Assembly (NCBI GenBank): GCA_963675565.2
Contig: CAXXYD010000001.1
Coordinates: 372,001 to 436,000 of the forward strand
DNA: 64,000 nt
Direction: 5' to 3'
Source of the DNA: JARRKU01 sp963675565
Lineage (GTDB): Bacteria; Desulfobacterota; Desulfobacteria; Desulfobacterales; Desulfosarcinaceae
In this document: positions 41,912 through 51,000 of the stretch, piece by piece
Layout of the letters: each line of letters starts with the position of its first letter
Numbering within the stretch: position 1 is the stretch's first letter
The notes under the pieces: model-generated
What the model saw: only the letters and a program-made list of their open reading frames with translations
The model's database searches: none
Told to the model about the DNA's origin: nothing
Position numbers and translations under genes: made by a program

Positions 41912-43141
41912 ATGGACGCCTTTCATCCCCTGTCTCGGCCCTTTAAAATGAAAAACACAATTCAGACCTATGCCTGGGGATCCTACAGCGCTATACCGCA
42001 ATTGCTGGGCCAGCCTTTCCCATCCTCAAAACCCCAGGCGGAATTGTGGATCGGGGCCCATCCCAAAGCACCTTCGCTGCTGTGGTTTCAAGACCGGTGG
42101 CAGGCACTGGATCAGCTGATTTCACAATATCCCGACGCATTGCTGGGAAAAACCGCCGTCCATCGATTTGGGGCGCAGTTGCCGTTTTTGTTGAAAATTC
42201 TCGCCGCGGAACAGCCGCTTTCGATTCAGGCCCATCCGGACAAGACTCAGGCCAAAGCCGGATTTTTGCGGGAAAACGATGAGGGTATTGACCTTTCCGC
42301 TGCTCATCGCAATTACCGGGACCCTCAACATAAGCCGGAATGCCTGTGTGCACTGACGCCTTTTGAGGGCCTGTGCGGCTTTCGTTCCCTGTCGGATATG
42401 ATGTCTCTGATGGGCAGTGTCTGGCCGATGCAGTACAACAACCTGATGACCGTCCTGACCAAAGAGGGCACGCAATCCTTTTTCGAACAAATAATGAACC
42501 TGCCTTCAAAAACAAGTCTGGAACTGGTTTCCGGGAGCGTCGACCAGGCAAGCGCATCCATCGATGCAAATCCTGCCTTTTCGTGGATGGTCCGTTTGAA
42601 CGAGCTGTTTCCCGGCGATATCGGCGTTCTCGCGCCGCTGTTTCTCAACATGATAAAATTGCAGCCGGAAGAAGCCATTTTTCTGCCGCCCAGGCAACTG
42701 CACGGCTATCTCAACGGCGTCGGCGTTGAAATCATGGCCAACTCGGACAACGTGCTGCGAGGCGGCTTGACGCCTAAGCACATCGATGTTCCGGAGTTGT
42801 TGCGGGTTCTGGATTTCACCCCCCATAAGCCGGATATTCTCAGCACTGAAGGAAGCGGCAGCATCGGGCATGTATTTCCGAGCAACGTTGAAGAATTTGA
42901 ACTGTCCGTATTGCATACGCATGATGGAAGCAGCGATAAATTAAGGCTCGAAAATGATTCCGTCTGCATTTTGCTGTGCACCCGGGGCAGCGCCGAGCTG
43001 CGCTATCATCAAAACGAGAAAGCTGCCGCTATCCGGACGGGTGAATCGCTCCTTATTCCCGCGGCGCTCACCGACTGCGCCCTGTCCGGAAAAGCGACTA
43101 TTTTCAGGGCAACGGTAAATACAAAGATCTTAAGGAAATAA
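41912..43141 (+). CDS. manA: Mannose-6-phosphate isomerase, class I
   Basis: 409 residues. The start YAWGSYSAIPQLLGQPF, metal-site segment LSIQAHPDKTQAKAGF, HKPECLCALTPFEGLCGF and the active-site NSDNVLRGGLTPKHIDVPEL are type I phosphomannose isomerase motifs. The zinc enzyme interconverts mannose-6-phosphate and fructose-6-phosphate, feeding GDP-mannose and surface sugars. It is followed 4 bp later by a VOC-family gene. Confidence 0.95.
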   Translation: MDAFHPLSRPFKMKNTIQTYAWGSYSAIPQLLGQPFPSSKPQAELWIGAHPKAPSLLWFQDRWQALDQLISQYPDALLGKTAVHRFGAQLPFLLKILAAEQPLSIQAHPDKTQAKAGFLRENDEGIDLSAAHRNYRDPQHKPECLCALTPFEGLCGFRSLSDMMSLMGSVWPMQYNNLMTVLTKEGTQSFFEQIMNLPSKTSLELVSGSVDQASASIDANPAFSWMVRLNELFPGDIGVLAPLFLNMIKLQPEEAIFLPPRQLHGYLNGVGVEIMANSDNVLRGGLTPKHIDVPELLRVLDFTPHKPDILSTEGSGSIGHVFPSNVEEFELSVLHTHDGSSDKLRLENDSVCILLCTRGSAELRYHQNEKAAAIRTGESLLIPAALTDCALSGKATIFRATVNTKILRK

Positions 43142-43145
43142 TACA

Positions 43146-43730
43146 ATGACACAATATACGGGCATCAATCATCTTGCCATGGTTACCCGGGACATGTCGG
43201 CAACCATACGATTCTGGCGTGATCTTTTGGGGATGCGGCTGATTGCAGGACTGGGAAGGCCCGGTTATAGGCACTATTTTTTTGAAATTTCAGAAAATGA
43301 CATGATCGCCTTTTTTGAGTGGCCTGACGTTCAGACCATTCCGGAAAGAGACCATGGAGTGCCTGTGAAAGGTCCTATCGCTTTCGACCATGTTTCTGTC
43401 GGCGTGCAGTCCGATGATGATCTCGGTGAGATCAAAGATAATTTAGAGGCAGCCGGTTTTTGGGTATCTGAAATCATTGACCATGGTTTTATCCATTCTA
43501 TCTACAGTTTTGATCCCAACCATATTCCCATTGAATTCAGCGCACCCACAAGCAACATCGACCTTCGCAACAAACCTCAGATGAGGGACACCCACCCGAG
43601 CCTCGAAGCACAGGAAGGTCCGGACAAACAAGAAGACCGCTGGCCGAAGCCTGCAACCCCAACGCCCCGTGAAGAGCTTTGGGTTTATCCCGGAGAAGGC
43701 ACTGTTTTCAGGGACCCTCAGGAGGAGTAA
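43146..43730 (+). CDS. VOC-family (glyoxalase/dioxygenase fold) protein
   Basis: 194 residues. The VOC fold covers residues 1-140: INHLAMVTRDMSATIRFWRD for the first metal-ligand strand, FDHVSVGVQSDDDLGEIKDN for the next, and YSFDPNHIPIEFSAP with a closing Glu. A Pro-rich tail follows. The substrate cannot be told. It starts 4 bp after manA, so the pair is probably co-transcribed. Confidence 0.85.
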   Translation: MTQYTGINHLAMVTRDMSATIRFWRDLLGMRLIAGLGRPGYRHYFFEISENDMIAFFEWPDVQTIPERDHGVPVKGPIAFDHVSVGVQSDDDLGEIKDNLEAAGFWVSEIIDHGFIHSIYSFDPNHIPIEFSAPTSNIDLRNKPQMRDTHPSLEAQEGPDKQEDRWPKPATPTPREELWVYPGEGTVFRDPQEE

Positions 43731-44047
43731 ACCGGGTCCGGAGCTCAAACGCCTCGCTCATCAATCTCAACTGTTTCTCAGCCCCTGTCTCCAGCCTGCC
43801 GCAGGGGCGGTTTTGCGGATAAATACCCGGCGCAATTCTTTTTGACGGCATGCTTGGCTCAAGCAATCGCTAAACCTGCCGATATTAAAACAAAATGCGC
43901 TGCTTCAGCGACGCAATGCGCTTTTACCCGATGCAGGATGACCTTTGGTTTGTTTTTTAGGCGGTCGATAAATCATTCGACCGGAAATCAACGAACAGTG
44001 AAGGGTTGTCAAAACGATGCAAGTTGACACGGACAAGAAATAAAACC
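43731..44047. other. Intergenic region after the VOC gene
   Basis: About 317 bp with no supported gene. GCCCCTG (43781-43787) and CAGGGGC (43802-43808) can form a 7-bp stem followed by GGTTTTG, a weak terminator candidate for manA-VOC. A 61-codon open frame at 43842 has biased, non-conserved-looking composition and no ribosome site. Confidence 0.4.
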
Positions 44048-44269
44048 TTATATGAAATTGTCGCTGTCCAGCACATAGGCATCAAAATTCTTGTCTTCGA
44101 GAAATCGGCTGATCATGGCGCTGACCTGATCCGCGGTGTCCACCCGGTAAGTACCATTGGCGTCCTTGGGAGCCTTTTTTTTGGCATTGGCTACAATAGC
44201 TTGCAAAGCGGCAGCCGATATTTCTACGTTGACGTGTACGGTGAGTTTGTCTTGGTTCATGGCTGGCAT
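44048..44269 (-). CDS. Small conserved-looking protein of unknown function
   Basis: About 73 residues, KLTVHVNVEISAAALQAIVA then AKKKAPKDANGTYRVDTADQ and SAMISRFLEDKNFDAYVLDS. It has a regular strand-helix-strand-helix pattern and coding-like composition, unlike shadow frames. GAGG lies 9 bp before the ATG at 44269; an ATG at 44260 is an alternative. I do not recognise the family. It is encoded divergently from the REC-GGDEF gene. Confidence 0.6.
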   Translation of the reverse strand: MPAMNQDKLTVHVNVEISAAALQAIVANAKKKAPKDANGTYRVDTADQVSAMISRFLEDKNFDAYVLDSDNFI

Positions 44270-44515
44270 ATTCCGTTTCCTCAGGGTGAAAGAGATGAGC
44301 AATGCATTGCTGCAATTATACAAGGTGCAAAATAGCAGGCGCGCTTTTCATGGTCAAGGTGTCGGTGCAAAATTTATCAACGTATGGGCATTGTGGATTA
44401 TTTAATATTTTGGTACGGATAGGCCGTTAATGGCACACTGGAGTCCAGAATTTGCAGCAATTCTGCCCATACCCCTTGGGGGACTTGGTGGACATCTTTG
44501 GGTAAAGGGGAATAT

Positions 44516-45481
44516 ATGAACAGCAATTACCCTATTATGGTGGTTGACGATGATATAATATCCCGCACCGTAGTCCAGAAACATCTTTTAAAAAAGGGCT
44601 TTGAAGTAAACACAGCTGCAAATGGCAGTGAAGCACTGCAACTTTTCGATAAAAAATTCTTCCCGATTATTCTTACCGACTGGATGATGCCCGAAATCGA
44701 CGGCCCCCAGCTATGCCGTTTGATTCGCGAAAAAAAGACGGATGGCTACGTATTTATTTTATTGATTACGGCACGGGATTCAAAAACCGATATTGTCTCC
44801 GGTCTTGAATCCGGTGCCGATGATTACCTCACCAAACCGATCCACCCGGCTGAAATGGTTGCGCGGATTAAAACAGGGGTTCGGATTCTTGAACTCGAAC
44901 ATTCCCTGAAAAAAGCCACCGAGGAAATACGTGTGCTTTCCATTACCGATCCACTCACCGGTTGTTTTAACAGAGGGTACCTGAATACGCATTTTCCGCA
45001 GGAACTCAATCGGGCCGTTCGCTATTCTCAGCCATTGTCCGTCATCCTGGCGGATATCGACCACTTTAAAAAAGTTAATGACACCTATGGACATCAGGTC
45101 GGCGACGTGGTCCTGAAAGAATTTGCGCAGTGTATCCATGAGCAGCTGCGCAAAAAAATAGATTGGGTGGTACGTTACGGTGGGGAAGAATTTCTCATTG
45201 TCTTGCCTGAAACAAAAAGCTTGGGCGCCTATTCGATGGCTGAAAGACTTCGAGCAACAGTGGCGGAACGGGAAATTCGGGTTGGTGATGTGAGCATAAA
45301 TATCACGGCCAGCTTCGGCGGCGCCTGTGTTGGGTTTGAAAACAAAAACGCATTTGGTATTACCATGGACAAACTGGTCGGGCTTGCGGATAAAAAGCTA
45401 TACGAATCCAAAGACAAGGGGCGTGACCAAGTCACTATTTCCGAGTGCAGCATGGCAGGGGAAATCGCAAATCAACCATGA
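44516..45481 (+). CDS. Response regulator diguanylate cyclase (REC-GGDEF)
   Basis: About 321 residues. Receiver 1-125 (IMVVDDDIISRTVV, phospho-acceptor in LTDWMMPEIDGPQL, DDYLTKPIHPAEM), then GGDEF 160-315 with DPLTGCFNRGYLN, DIDHFKKVNDTYGHQVGD and the active-site YGGEEFLIVLPE. It should make cyclic di-GMP on phosphorylation, like PleD/WspR. The inhibitory site would read KKID rather than RxxD, so product inhibition may be weak. AGGGGA lies before the ATG at 44516. Its end overlaps the convergent PAS/cyclase-like gene by 10 bp. Confidence 0.92.
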   Translation: MNSNYPIMVVDDDIISRTVVQKHLLKKGFEVNTAANGSEALQLFDKKFFPIILTDWMMPEIDGPQLCRLIREKKTDGYVFILLITARDSKTDIVSGLESGADDYLTKPIHPAEMVARIKTGVRILELEHSLKKATEEIRVLSITDPLTGCFNRGYLNTHFPQELNRAVRYSQPLSVILADIDHFKKVNDTYGHQVGDVVLKEFAQCIHEQLRKKIDWVVRYGGEEFLIVLPETKSLGAYSMAERLRATVAEREIRVGDVSINITASFGGACVGFENKNAFGITMDKLVGLADKKLYESKDKGRDQVTISECSMAGEIANQP

Positions 45482-46791
45482 ATATCAATAACTTGGGTGA
45501 CCCCTATGCCGGTGAATGGTTCACTCAAAGCCGCACAGAGATCCTCCTTGCCCGCCAACTCCCGGCAATCTAAAAAACCTCTCGGCATGAAAATCCTTTG
45601 ATGTCCATTCTCACGGCGATAAATGCCAAAGCGTAATTTTTCCATTACATCCGGCGGCATGCGGTCAAAAAACGATTTGGTCGCCAGGATTTGCCCACCG
45701 TGCGCCAGTGAAGACAAAAAGATGGAAAGTCGCAATCCTTTTCCGAAACTGGACGGGATGACTCCTGATGACGAGCCCAGTATGCTGATAAATCCGTTTT
45801 CTCTGTGCAGGCCCATATTCAGAGCAATCTCGTGCGGCCAGGAGCGTCGCAGTTTGTATTCCCGGCTTATTTGCGCGATCTGGGATCTGATATCGAGACT
45901 GCATTCGATTACAGGCTGCACCTGGTTTTCGAATGCATCACCAGGCAAAAAGTAACCGTAAAAACCATTATCGGAGTGTTTGCCAAAAACACCGCCATAG
46001 CTCTCGAGAATTGAGATGCATTTTTTCCATATTGCGTTGGTCATGGCGCTATATGCATCATCGAGCATTTCAAGCTTAAAAACCTCAGGACGGTCCAATT
46101 CGGCGCTTAAGATACAATAGGACAATTGGACCGGGTTGGGATACCGGCGAACATTGCGAATACTATGTTCGATATGGTTTTTACTATAAACTGAATTTTT
46201 CAATTTGCCGGATTCAATGGGTTCAAAGATGATCAAACGCCCGATGTCGAAATCTGCAGCCACCAAATTAAATGTGACGATATCACCGGAAGTCAATAGC
46301 TGCCGGAGGGTTCCGCTGGACAGAGACTCAACCGGAGCCGGAGACCCTGCGTGCAGATCAAAAAGCGGTCGAACGATATCTCTCTTGGCGGGCGCCATCT
46401 GTTCGATAGCGTGTTGGAAATTTTCGAATGGCACGATCATTCTGAATTGTTCCACGAAAAAAGCCAACCAGCTGCGCCAGTTATCCACCGAACGACGAAA
46501 CCCGGTGTCAAAAAGAAGATCGAAAAGACCGGGTTTCATAGACCCGTTATTGGCTTTCGTGGCGAAATGAAAAATCTTATCGGCCGCTGCCGAATTGCAC
46601 CATGCCACGCGCAATTGATTGTCAATTATCATTGCGGGGTGATCGATATCTTCAGCAGACAGTTTCAAGGAGGGACGACGGATATTTTCGGAAGGCTGGT
46701 TCAAAAGGTCTTTTTTGGCCGAAGGCGAAACATGCCGTTCCGTTGCTATCGATTCAAGTGGGTGTTGAGTCGCTTTCATTCTTGATGCCAA
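45472..46791 (-). CDS. PAS protein with degenerate class III cyclase-like domain
   Basis: 439 residues. A PAS-like domain (about 45-200; DHPAMIIDNQLRVAWCNSAA) is followed by a region of about 225-420 patterned like class III nucleotidyl cyclases: YGGVFGKHSDNGFYGYFLPG aligns with the usual K-x-x-G-D-G-x-x-A-x-F strand, and HEIALNMGLHRENGFISILG with the IGIH-x-G strand, ending in AHGGQILATKSFFDRM. The first metal Asp region reads ILSAELDRPE and looks altered, so catalysis is unlikely. It may be a ligand-binding pseudo-cyclase. It overlaps the convergent GGDEF gene by 10 bp. Confidence 0.68.
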   Translation of the reverse strand: MASRMKATQHPLESIATERHVSPSAKKDLLNQPSENIRRPSLKLSAEDIDHPAMIIDNQLRVAWCNSAAADKIFHFATKANNGSMKPGLFDLLFDTGFRRSVDNWRSWLAFFVEQFRMIVPFENFQHAIEQMAPAKRDIVRPLFDLHAGSPAPVESLSSGTLRQLLTSGDIVTFNLVAADFDIGRLIIFEPIESGKLKNSVYSKNHIEHSIRNVRRYPNPVQLSYCILSAELDRPEVFKLEMLDDAYSAMTNAIWKKCISILESYGGVFGKHSDNGFYGYFLPGDAFENQVQPVIECSLDIRSQIAQISREYKLRRSWPHEIALNMGLHRENGFISILGSSSGVIPSSFGKGLRLSIFLSSLAHGGQILATKSFFDRMPPDVMEKLRFGIYRRENGHQRIFMPRGFLDCRELAGKEDLCAALSEPFTGIGVTQVIDIHG

Positions 46792-47407
46792 ATCCTTTAC
46801 CGGGGTGAGTTAGCTGCAATTGCAATGCTGTGCAGTAGGACGGTCCCCTTAAAATTCCGCCTGTCGGATTCTATTGGAGGCGACCAATGAATGGAGACTT
46901 TTTTTAAGGGGATGCGCACTAAGTCCATCATATAGACTGGCATTGTCAAGGAAAATTCAGTAAGTGTCGTCAGCATGGTGTCCTTCCGGAAATGAACGAT
47001 GGTGATTCCGGCCAAGGCTGCAGCGAGAATTTTAAGAACCCGAGAACGCAGGCCCGGGCCTCACGATGCCATTTCTGGATAGACACAACACCAATTGAGG
47101 AGCATCGCACCGGGGGCGGGTTTCAAGCGCTGATGCATTCCGCTGGATCCAATTGATCTTGACGGGCGGGAGCAGGTGGCATAACCCATCCAAATACTTC
47201 ATTTAACACTTAATGTATATATTGTAATATATAGTTTTCATAACGGATAATAACATATAACTCAACTCCCGGGTTTCGGACAGTGCGCAACGGGAAAGGT
47301 GGATTACCGCCGGATCATCCTTTTTGAAGCTGTTGTAATGGGAACCCCGGAAGTCGAGTTGAAATTTGGCGCCGGACCATATTGTGGCGCTTGGGCCTGA
47401 AATTATA
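46792..47407. other. 616-bp intergenic region with structured elements
   Basis: No supported gene. It contains an 11-bp inverted repeat TCCCCTTAAAA (46844-46854) / TTTTAAGGGGA (46902-46912) enclosing a nested ATTGG/CCAAT hairpin; the 10-bp palindrome GGCCCGGGCC (47051-47060); and an AT-rich palindrome TATATATT-GT-AATATATA (47216-47233) that could be an operator or promoter for the Cys-rich gene downstream. It could also hold a small RNA, but nothing identifies one. Confidence 0.5.
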
Positions 47408-48019
47408 ATGAACGAATATCAATTGGAGCAACGGGACGCCCTTGAGCAACTCCAAAAAACCATTACCTGTTTTTCGGGAACCCGTAAGGAACAACTCCTT
47501 CTGGCAATGAAGCCCTATTTGGATTTCCGCAGGCGGTTGGATCGCTTTTCTCAGAAGCATTTCAATGCCCATTGCACCAGTGCCTGTTTCCAAAGCAAGC
47601 GGAGTGCGTGCTGCAGTAAGGACGGTATCATCACTTTCTGGGCCGATATGGTCGTCAATACGTGTTGTGGCGGCCCGGCGCAAATGGCGTTGTTGCATGA
47701 GGCCATTAAAAAACCGCACTTTTCAGACAAATGCATATACCTCGCACCGGGCGGGTGTCTGTGGAACGTAAGACCTCTGGTATGTGCCATGTTTATATGC
47801 GACCGCGTTCAGGACGTGGTGCTGGGCGCTTCACCGGCGGATTCGCAGCGATGGGATACATTCAAATCTTGCGCCAAATCCTTCAGATGGCCGGACAAGC
47901 CGGTTCTTTTCGATTACCTCGAAGCCGTCTTTATCGCAGCCGGATGTGACTCTTCATTAATGTATCTGCATAAAAGCCCGGGCCTTTTGCGAATAAAGAA
48001 AAGGTCCGGGCTGATTTAG
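47408..48019 (+). CDS. Cysteine-rich protein, possible YkgJ-type metal-chelating domain
   Basis: About 203 residues with ten cysteines between 56 and 131 (HCTSACF, SACCSK, NTCCGG, KCIYLAPGGCLW, RPLVCAMFICD). The CLW-x-x-RPLVC segment resembles the Cys-rich zinc/iron-chelating domains of the YkgJ type. The function is unknown. The start at 47408 is tentative, as no good ribosome site is seen; an in-frame ATG at 47366 would add 14 residues. It converges on the pfaA-like gene and its last codons form a terminator-like hairpin. Confidence 0.6.
   Translation: MNEYQLEQRDALEQLQKTITCFSGTRKEQLLLAMKPYLDFRRRLDRFSQKHFNAHCTSACFQSKRSACCSKDGIITFWADMVVNTCCGGPAQMALLHEAIKKPHFSDKCIYLAPGGCLWNVRPLVCAMFICDRVQDVVLGASPADSQRWDTFKSCAKSFRWPDKPVLFDYLEAVFIAAGCDSSLMYLHKSPGLLRIKKRSGLI
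47975..48012. terminator. Terminator of the pfaA-like gene, inside the end of the convergent gene
   Basis: AGCCCGGGCCTTTT (47975-47988) and AAAAGGTCCGGGCT (47999-48012) form a 14-bp stem with one mismatch-type pair and a 10-nt loop. On the minus strand it lies 31 bp after the pfaA-like stop and is followed by TTTT. It also encodes the last residues of the Cys-rich protein on the plus strand. Confidence 0.75.
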
Positions 48020-48042
48020 TATTTACGGGGCCAGGCGCCTGA

Positions 48043-51000
48043 TCAGGCCGCCTTGAAAGCCTTGGCCAGCAATGGATCCATAATGGCCTCATAACCATTC
48101 AGGCGGGCAACCACTGACTTGCGACTATCCAGAAAGGTGAAGTTGCCCGCCATCTTGCGTTCATCGTAAGACTGCACCTCAAGCACAGCAGATACGCCGT
48201 CCACGGGAAACCGGTCGCTGTACTGACGGTAAGATGCGGCATAATTGGGTAAGGATACCTTTCCCAGATTTTCCTTGCACCAGACAATGGCCATCTGGAA
48301 AGCGCTGTCCAGGACGAGAGGGTCGGCGATCCAGCGGCTGCGAAGAGGAGCCCTCATCCAGTCAGCGGGAGGCGGTGCCGCAGAAAGCCGGGCACTGATA
48401 CCTTCCTCCGATATTCTGATAATTTCTTGAATGCCGTGCAAGTCCTGCCCGTGGAAAAGAATGTCGCGATAGATTTCATCCATGGAGCGGTGGAATTCAC
48501 ATTTTTTGAAGTGCCCATTCTCATTGAACACGGGAGGGGCTGGCATCTGGTCGGTCAGGATGGCCGTGGCACTGGAATGCAGCTTCTGCAAGCCTGGTGC
48601 ACCTCCATTGCGAATTTCCACCTTCACTTCATAATGATCACCGGTGCGGCGTGCCTTGCCGGCCATCATATGCACGGTCTCGTTGCCTTTTTCCAGGGTT
48701 ATGCCGCTGAACACGCGCAGTCCGTCAATACCGTGCAGAATCAAGCCGGGATTGGCGTGCAATGCGCCGTGAGCCAGCCATTCGGTGATAATGGCCAGGG
48801 GAACAACCGGGCGGCCATCCAGAAAATGGGACTGCAACACCGGATAAGCGTTGACGTCAATTTCCAGGTTGGCCATCAGGTGCAGTGCGTCTTCAGCGCG
48901 GGGCTCTTGACGTATTTTGGGAATCTGCCCTGACGCCGACGGCAGTCCGCTGCCGATAACCACCTCAACCGGCCCGTCACCTGGCTGGGACATTTCCGAA
49001 ATCATTGCTTTTGCCCCGGCATTCATGGGAATCAGTCCGATACCGCTGTGGATAAAATTACGTTTCAGATCGGAGGAGACCATCCCGCCGTCCCATGGCC
49101 CCCAGTTGATTGAGACAACCTTACAGATCGGTCTCAGGTATGCCTGCTGCCGGGCCATTTTGTTGAGCACTTCGTTGGCCATGGCATAATCGACCTGCCC
49201 CTGGTTTCCCATTCGCGCACTAACCGAAGAGAACAAAACGATATATTTCAAGTTGTCGTTTTCAGTGGCCGCCAGACAATTGGTAAGCCCTGAAACCTTG
49301 GTATCGTAAACCCGTTCAAATTGCTCCGGCCGTTTGTCTGCAATCCGTCGATCCTGCAACACCCCGGCCCCGTGGATCAGGCCGGCAATGGGACCGATGG
49401 ATTGCCGGACATGGTCAATGGTCTCCTTCACCCGCTGCGCGTTGCGGACATCAACCTGGAAATAACGGACAACCGCTCCATTGGCGGCCAATTCGTGCAG
49501 AGTGTTCTGAATTTGGCGGTTGGCCATCCATTTTTGGTAGCTTGCTTCAATGGTTTTGGGCAGGACCGGCTGCCCATTGAATTCATGGGTCAATATGGCT
49601 TTCTTGAGCTGCCCGGGGTCGCTCAGGGCGTTGAGCCATTCCGGTTCCGCCACAGGGACTGGCGAGCGCCCCAAAAGCGCCATCTTACAATTGGCGACCG
49701 CCGCAAGTTCCTTAACAGCGGCGGCGGTGACACCACGTGCGCCACCGGTAATAATAACCACGTCTTTTTGATCCAGCGCGATCGGTTGCTGCAGGGACGC
49801 CTTGGCCGGAATCAGGGACAATCCCACACGTCTGTCTCTGGCAAGCCCGATCTCGATATGTTTTTCGGAACCCATTATGGGGATTTCCTGAACAATAGCG
49901 CGTGCTACGGCATGACTATCGGTCCAAGTCGGATCGATATCCAATGCACGGCAAGGCACCCCGGGCCACTCCATAGCCGCTGTTTTGGAAAGTCCGGCGA
50001 TCGCGCCTTGAACGGGCGCCTGGACAGGTCCCCCATTGAAGCCGAATGCGCCATCCAGAAATGAAACCGTCATGAAAAAGGCGCAGTCGTCTTTTCCTGC
50101 AGCATCGAGGGAGGCCGCACCCGCTTTTGCCCATTGAAAAGCACGCATCGGGTTCAAAGGTGCCATCAATATCAGGCCGCTAACGTCGGACTCTCTCTCA
50201 AGGTCCTCAGGGTTGGCCAGAATCCGGCAATGGGCGCCGGCCTTATTGAGCTCGTCCGCCAGCAAGCCGGCCAATTCTTTTTCCCCACCCACAATGCCGA
50301 TGCGGTGCCGGGCGATTTGAGCCCGATCTGTTTGAGCAGGTGCCGGCAATGAAACCACTTGAACGATTTGGCGCTCCACTGTCTGCTGTTCACTGGTATG
50401 GACCAAGTGCAGTTTGGGTGAGTCGGCCGGATCGATGTCGTCACTTGCCGAGCTCTTTTGACCGGAACACAGGTAGTCGCAAATCTGGCCCAGGGTTTTC
50501 AAGGTACCCATCATGTCCGGCGTTACCCTGGGTAAATGCGGCATCTTTTCCTCCAGCGCCGACAGGATCTCCACCCGCTTGATGCTGTCGATACCCAGAT
50601 CGGACTCGATATCCATTTGCATACCCAACATTTCCGCCGGATAACCTGTCAGTTCGGCCACGATGTCCACCAGAACCTCGGCCACCGCATCGTTGCCGGC
50701 AGCCTGGCCGGCCGGCTCGACGGCGGCAGGCGCTGCCGCCGGTGCCCTCGATGGGGCCTGCGGCTCGACGGCGGCCGACAGGTAGCCGCAAATCTGGCCC
50801 AGGGTTTTCAAGGTTCCCATCATGTCCGGCGTTACCCTGGGTAAATGCGGCATCTTTTCCTCCAGCGCCGACAGGATCTCCACCCGCTTGATGCTGTCGA
50901 TACCCAGATCGGACTCGATATCCATTTGCATACCCAACATTTCCGCCGGATAACCTGTCAGTTCGGCCACGATGTCCACCAGAACCTCGGCCACCGCATC

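Noticed and set aside
43842..44027. 61-codon open frame after the VOC gene
   Set aside because: No ribosome site, mixed Cys/Arg-rich composition and no recognisable pattern.
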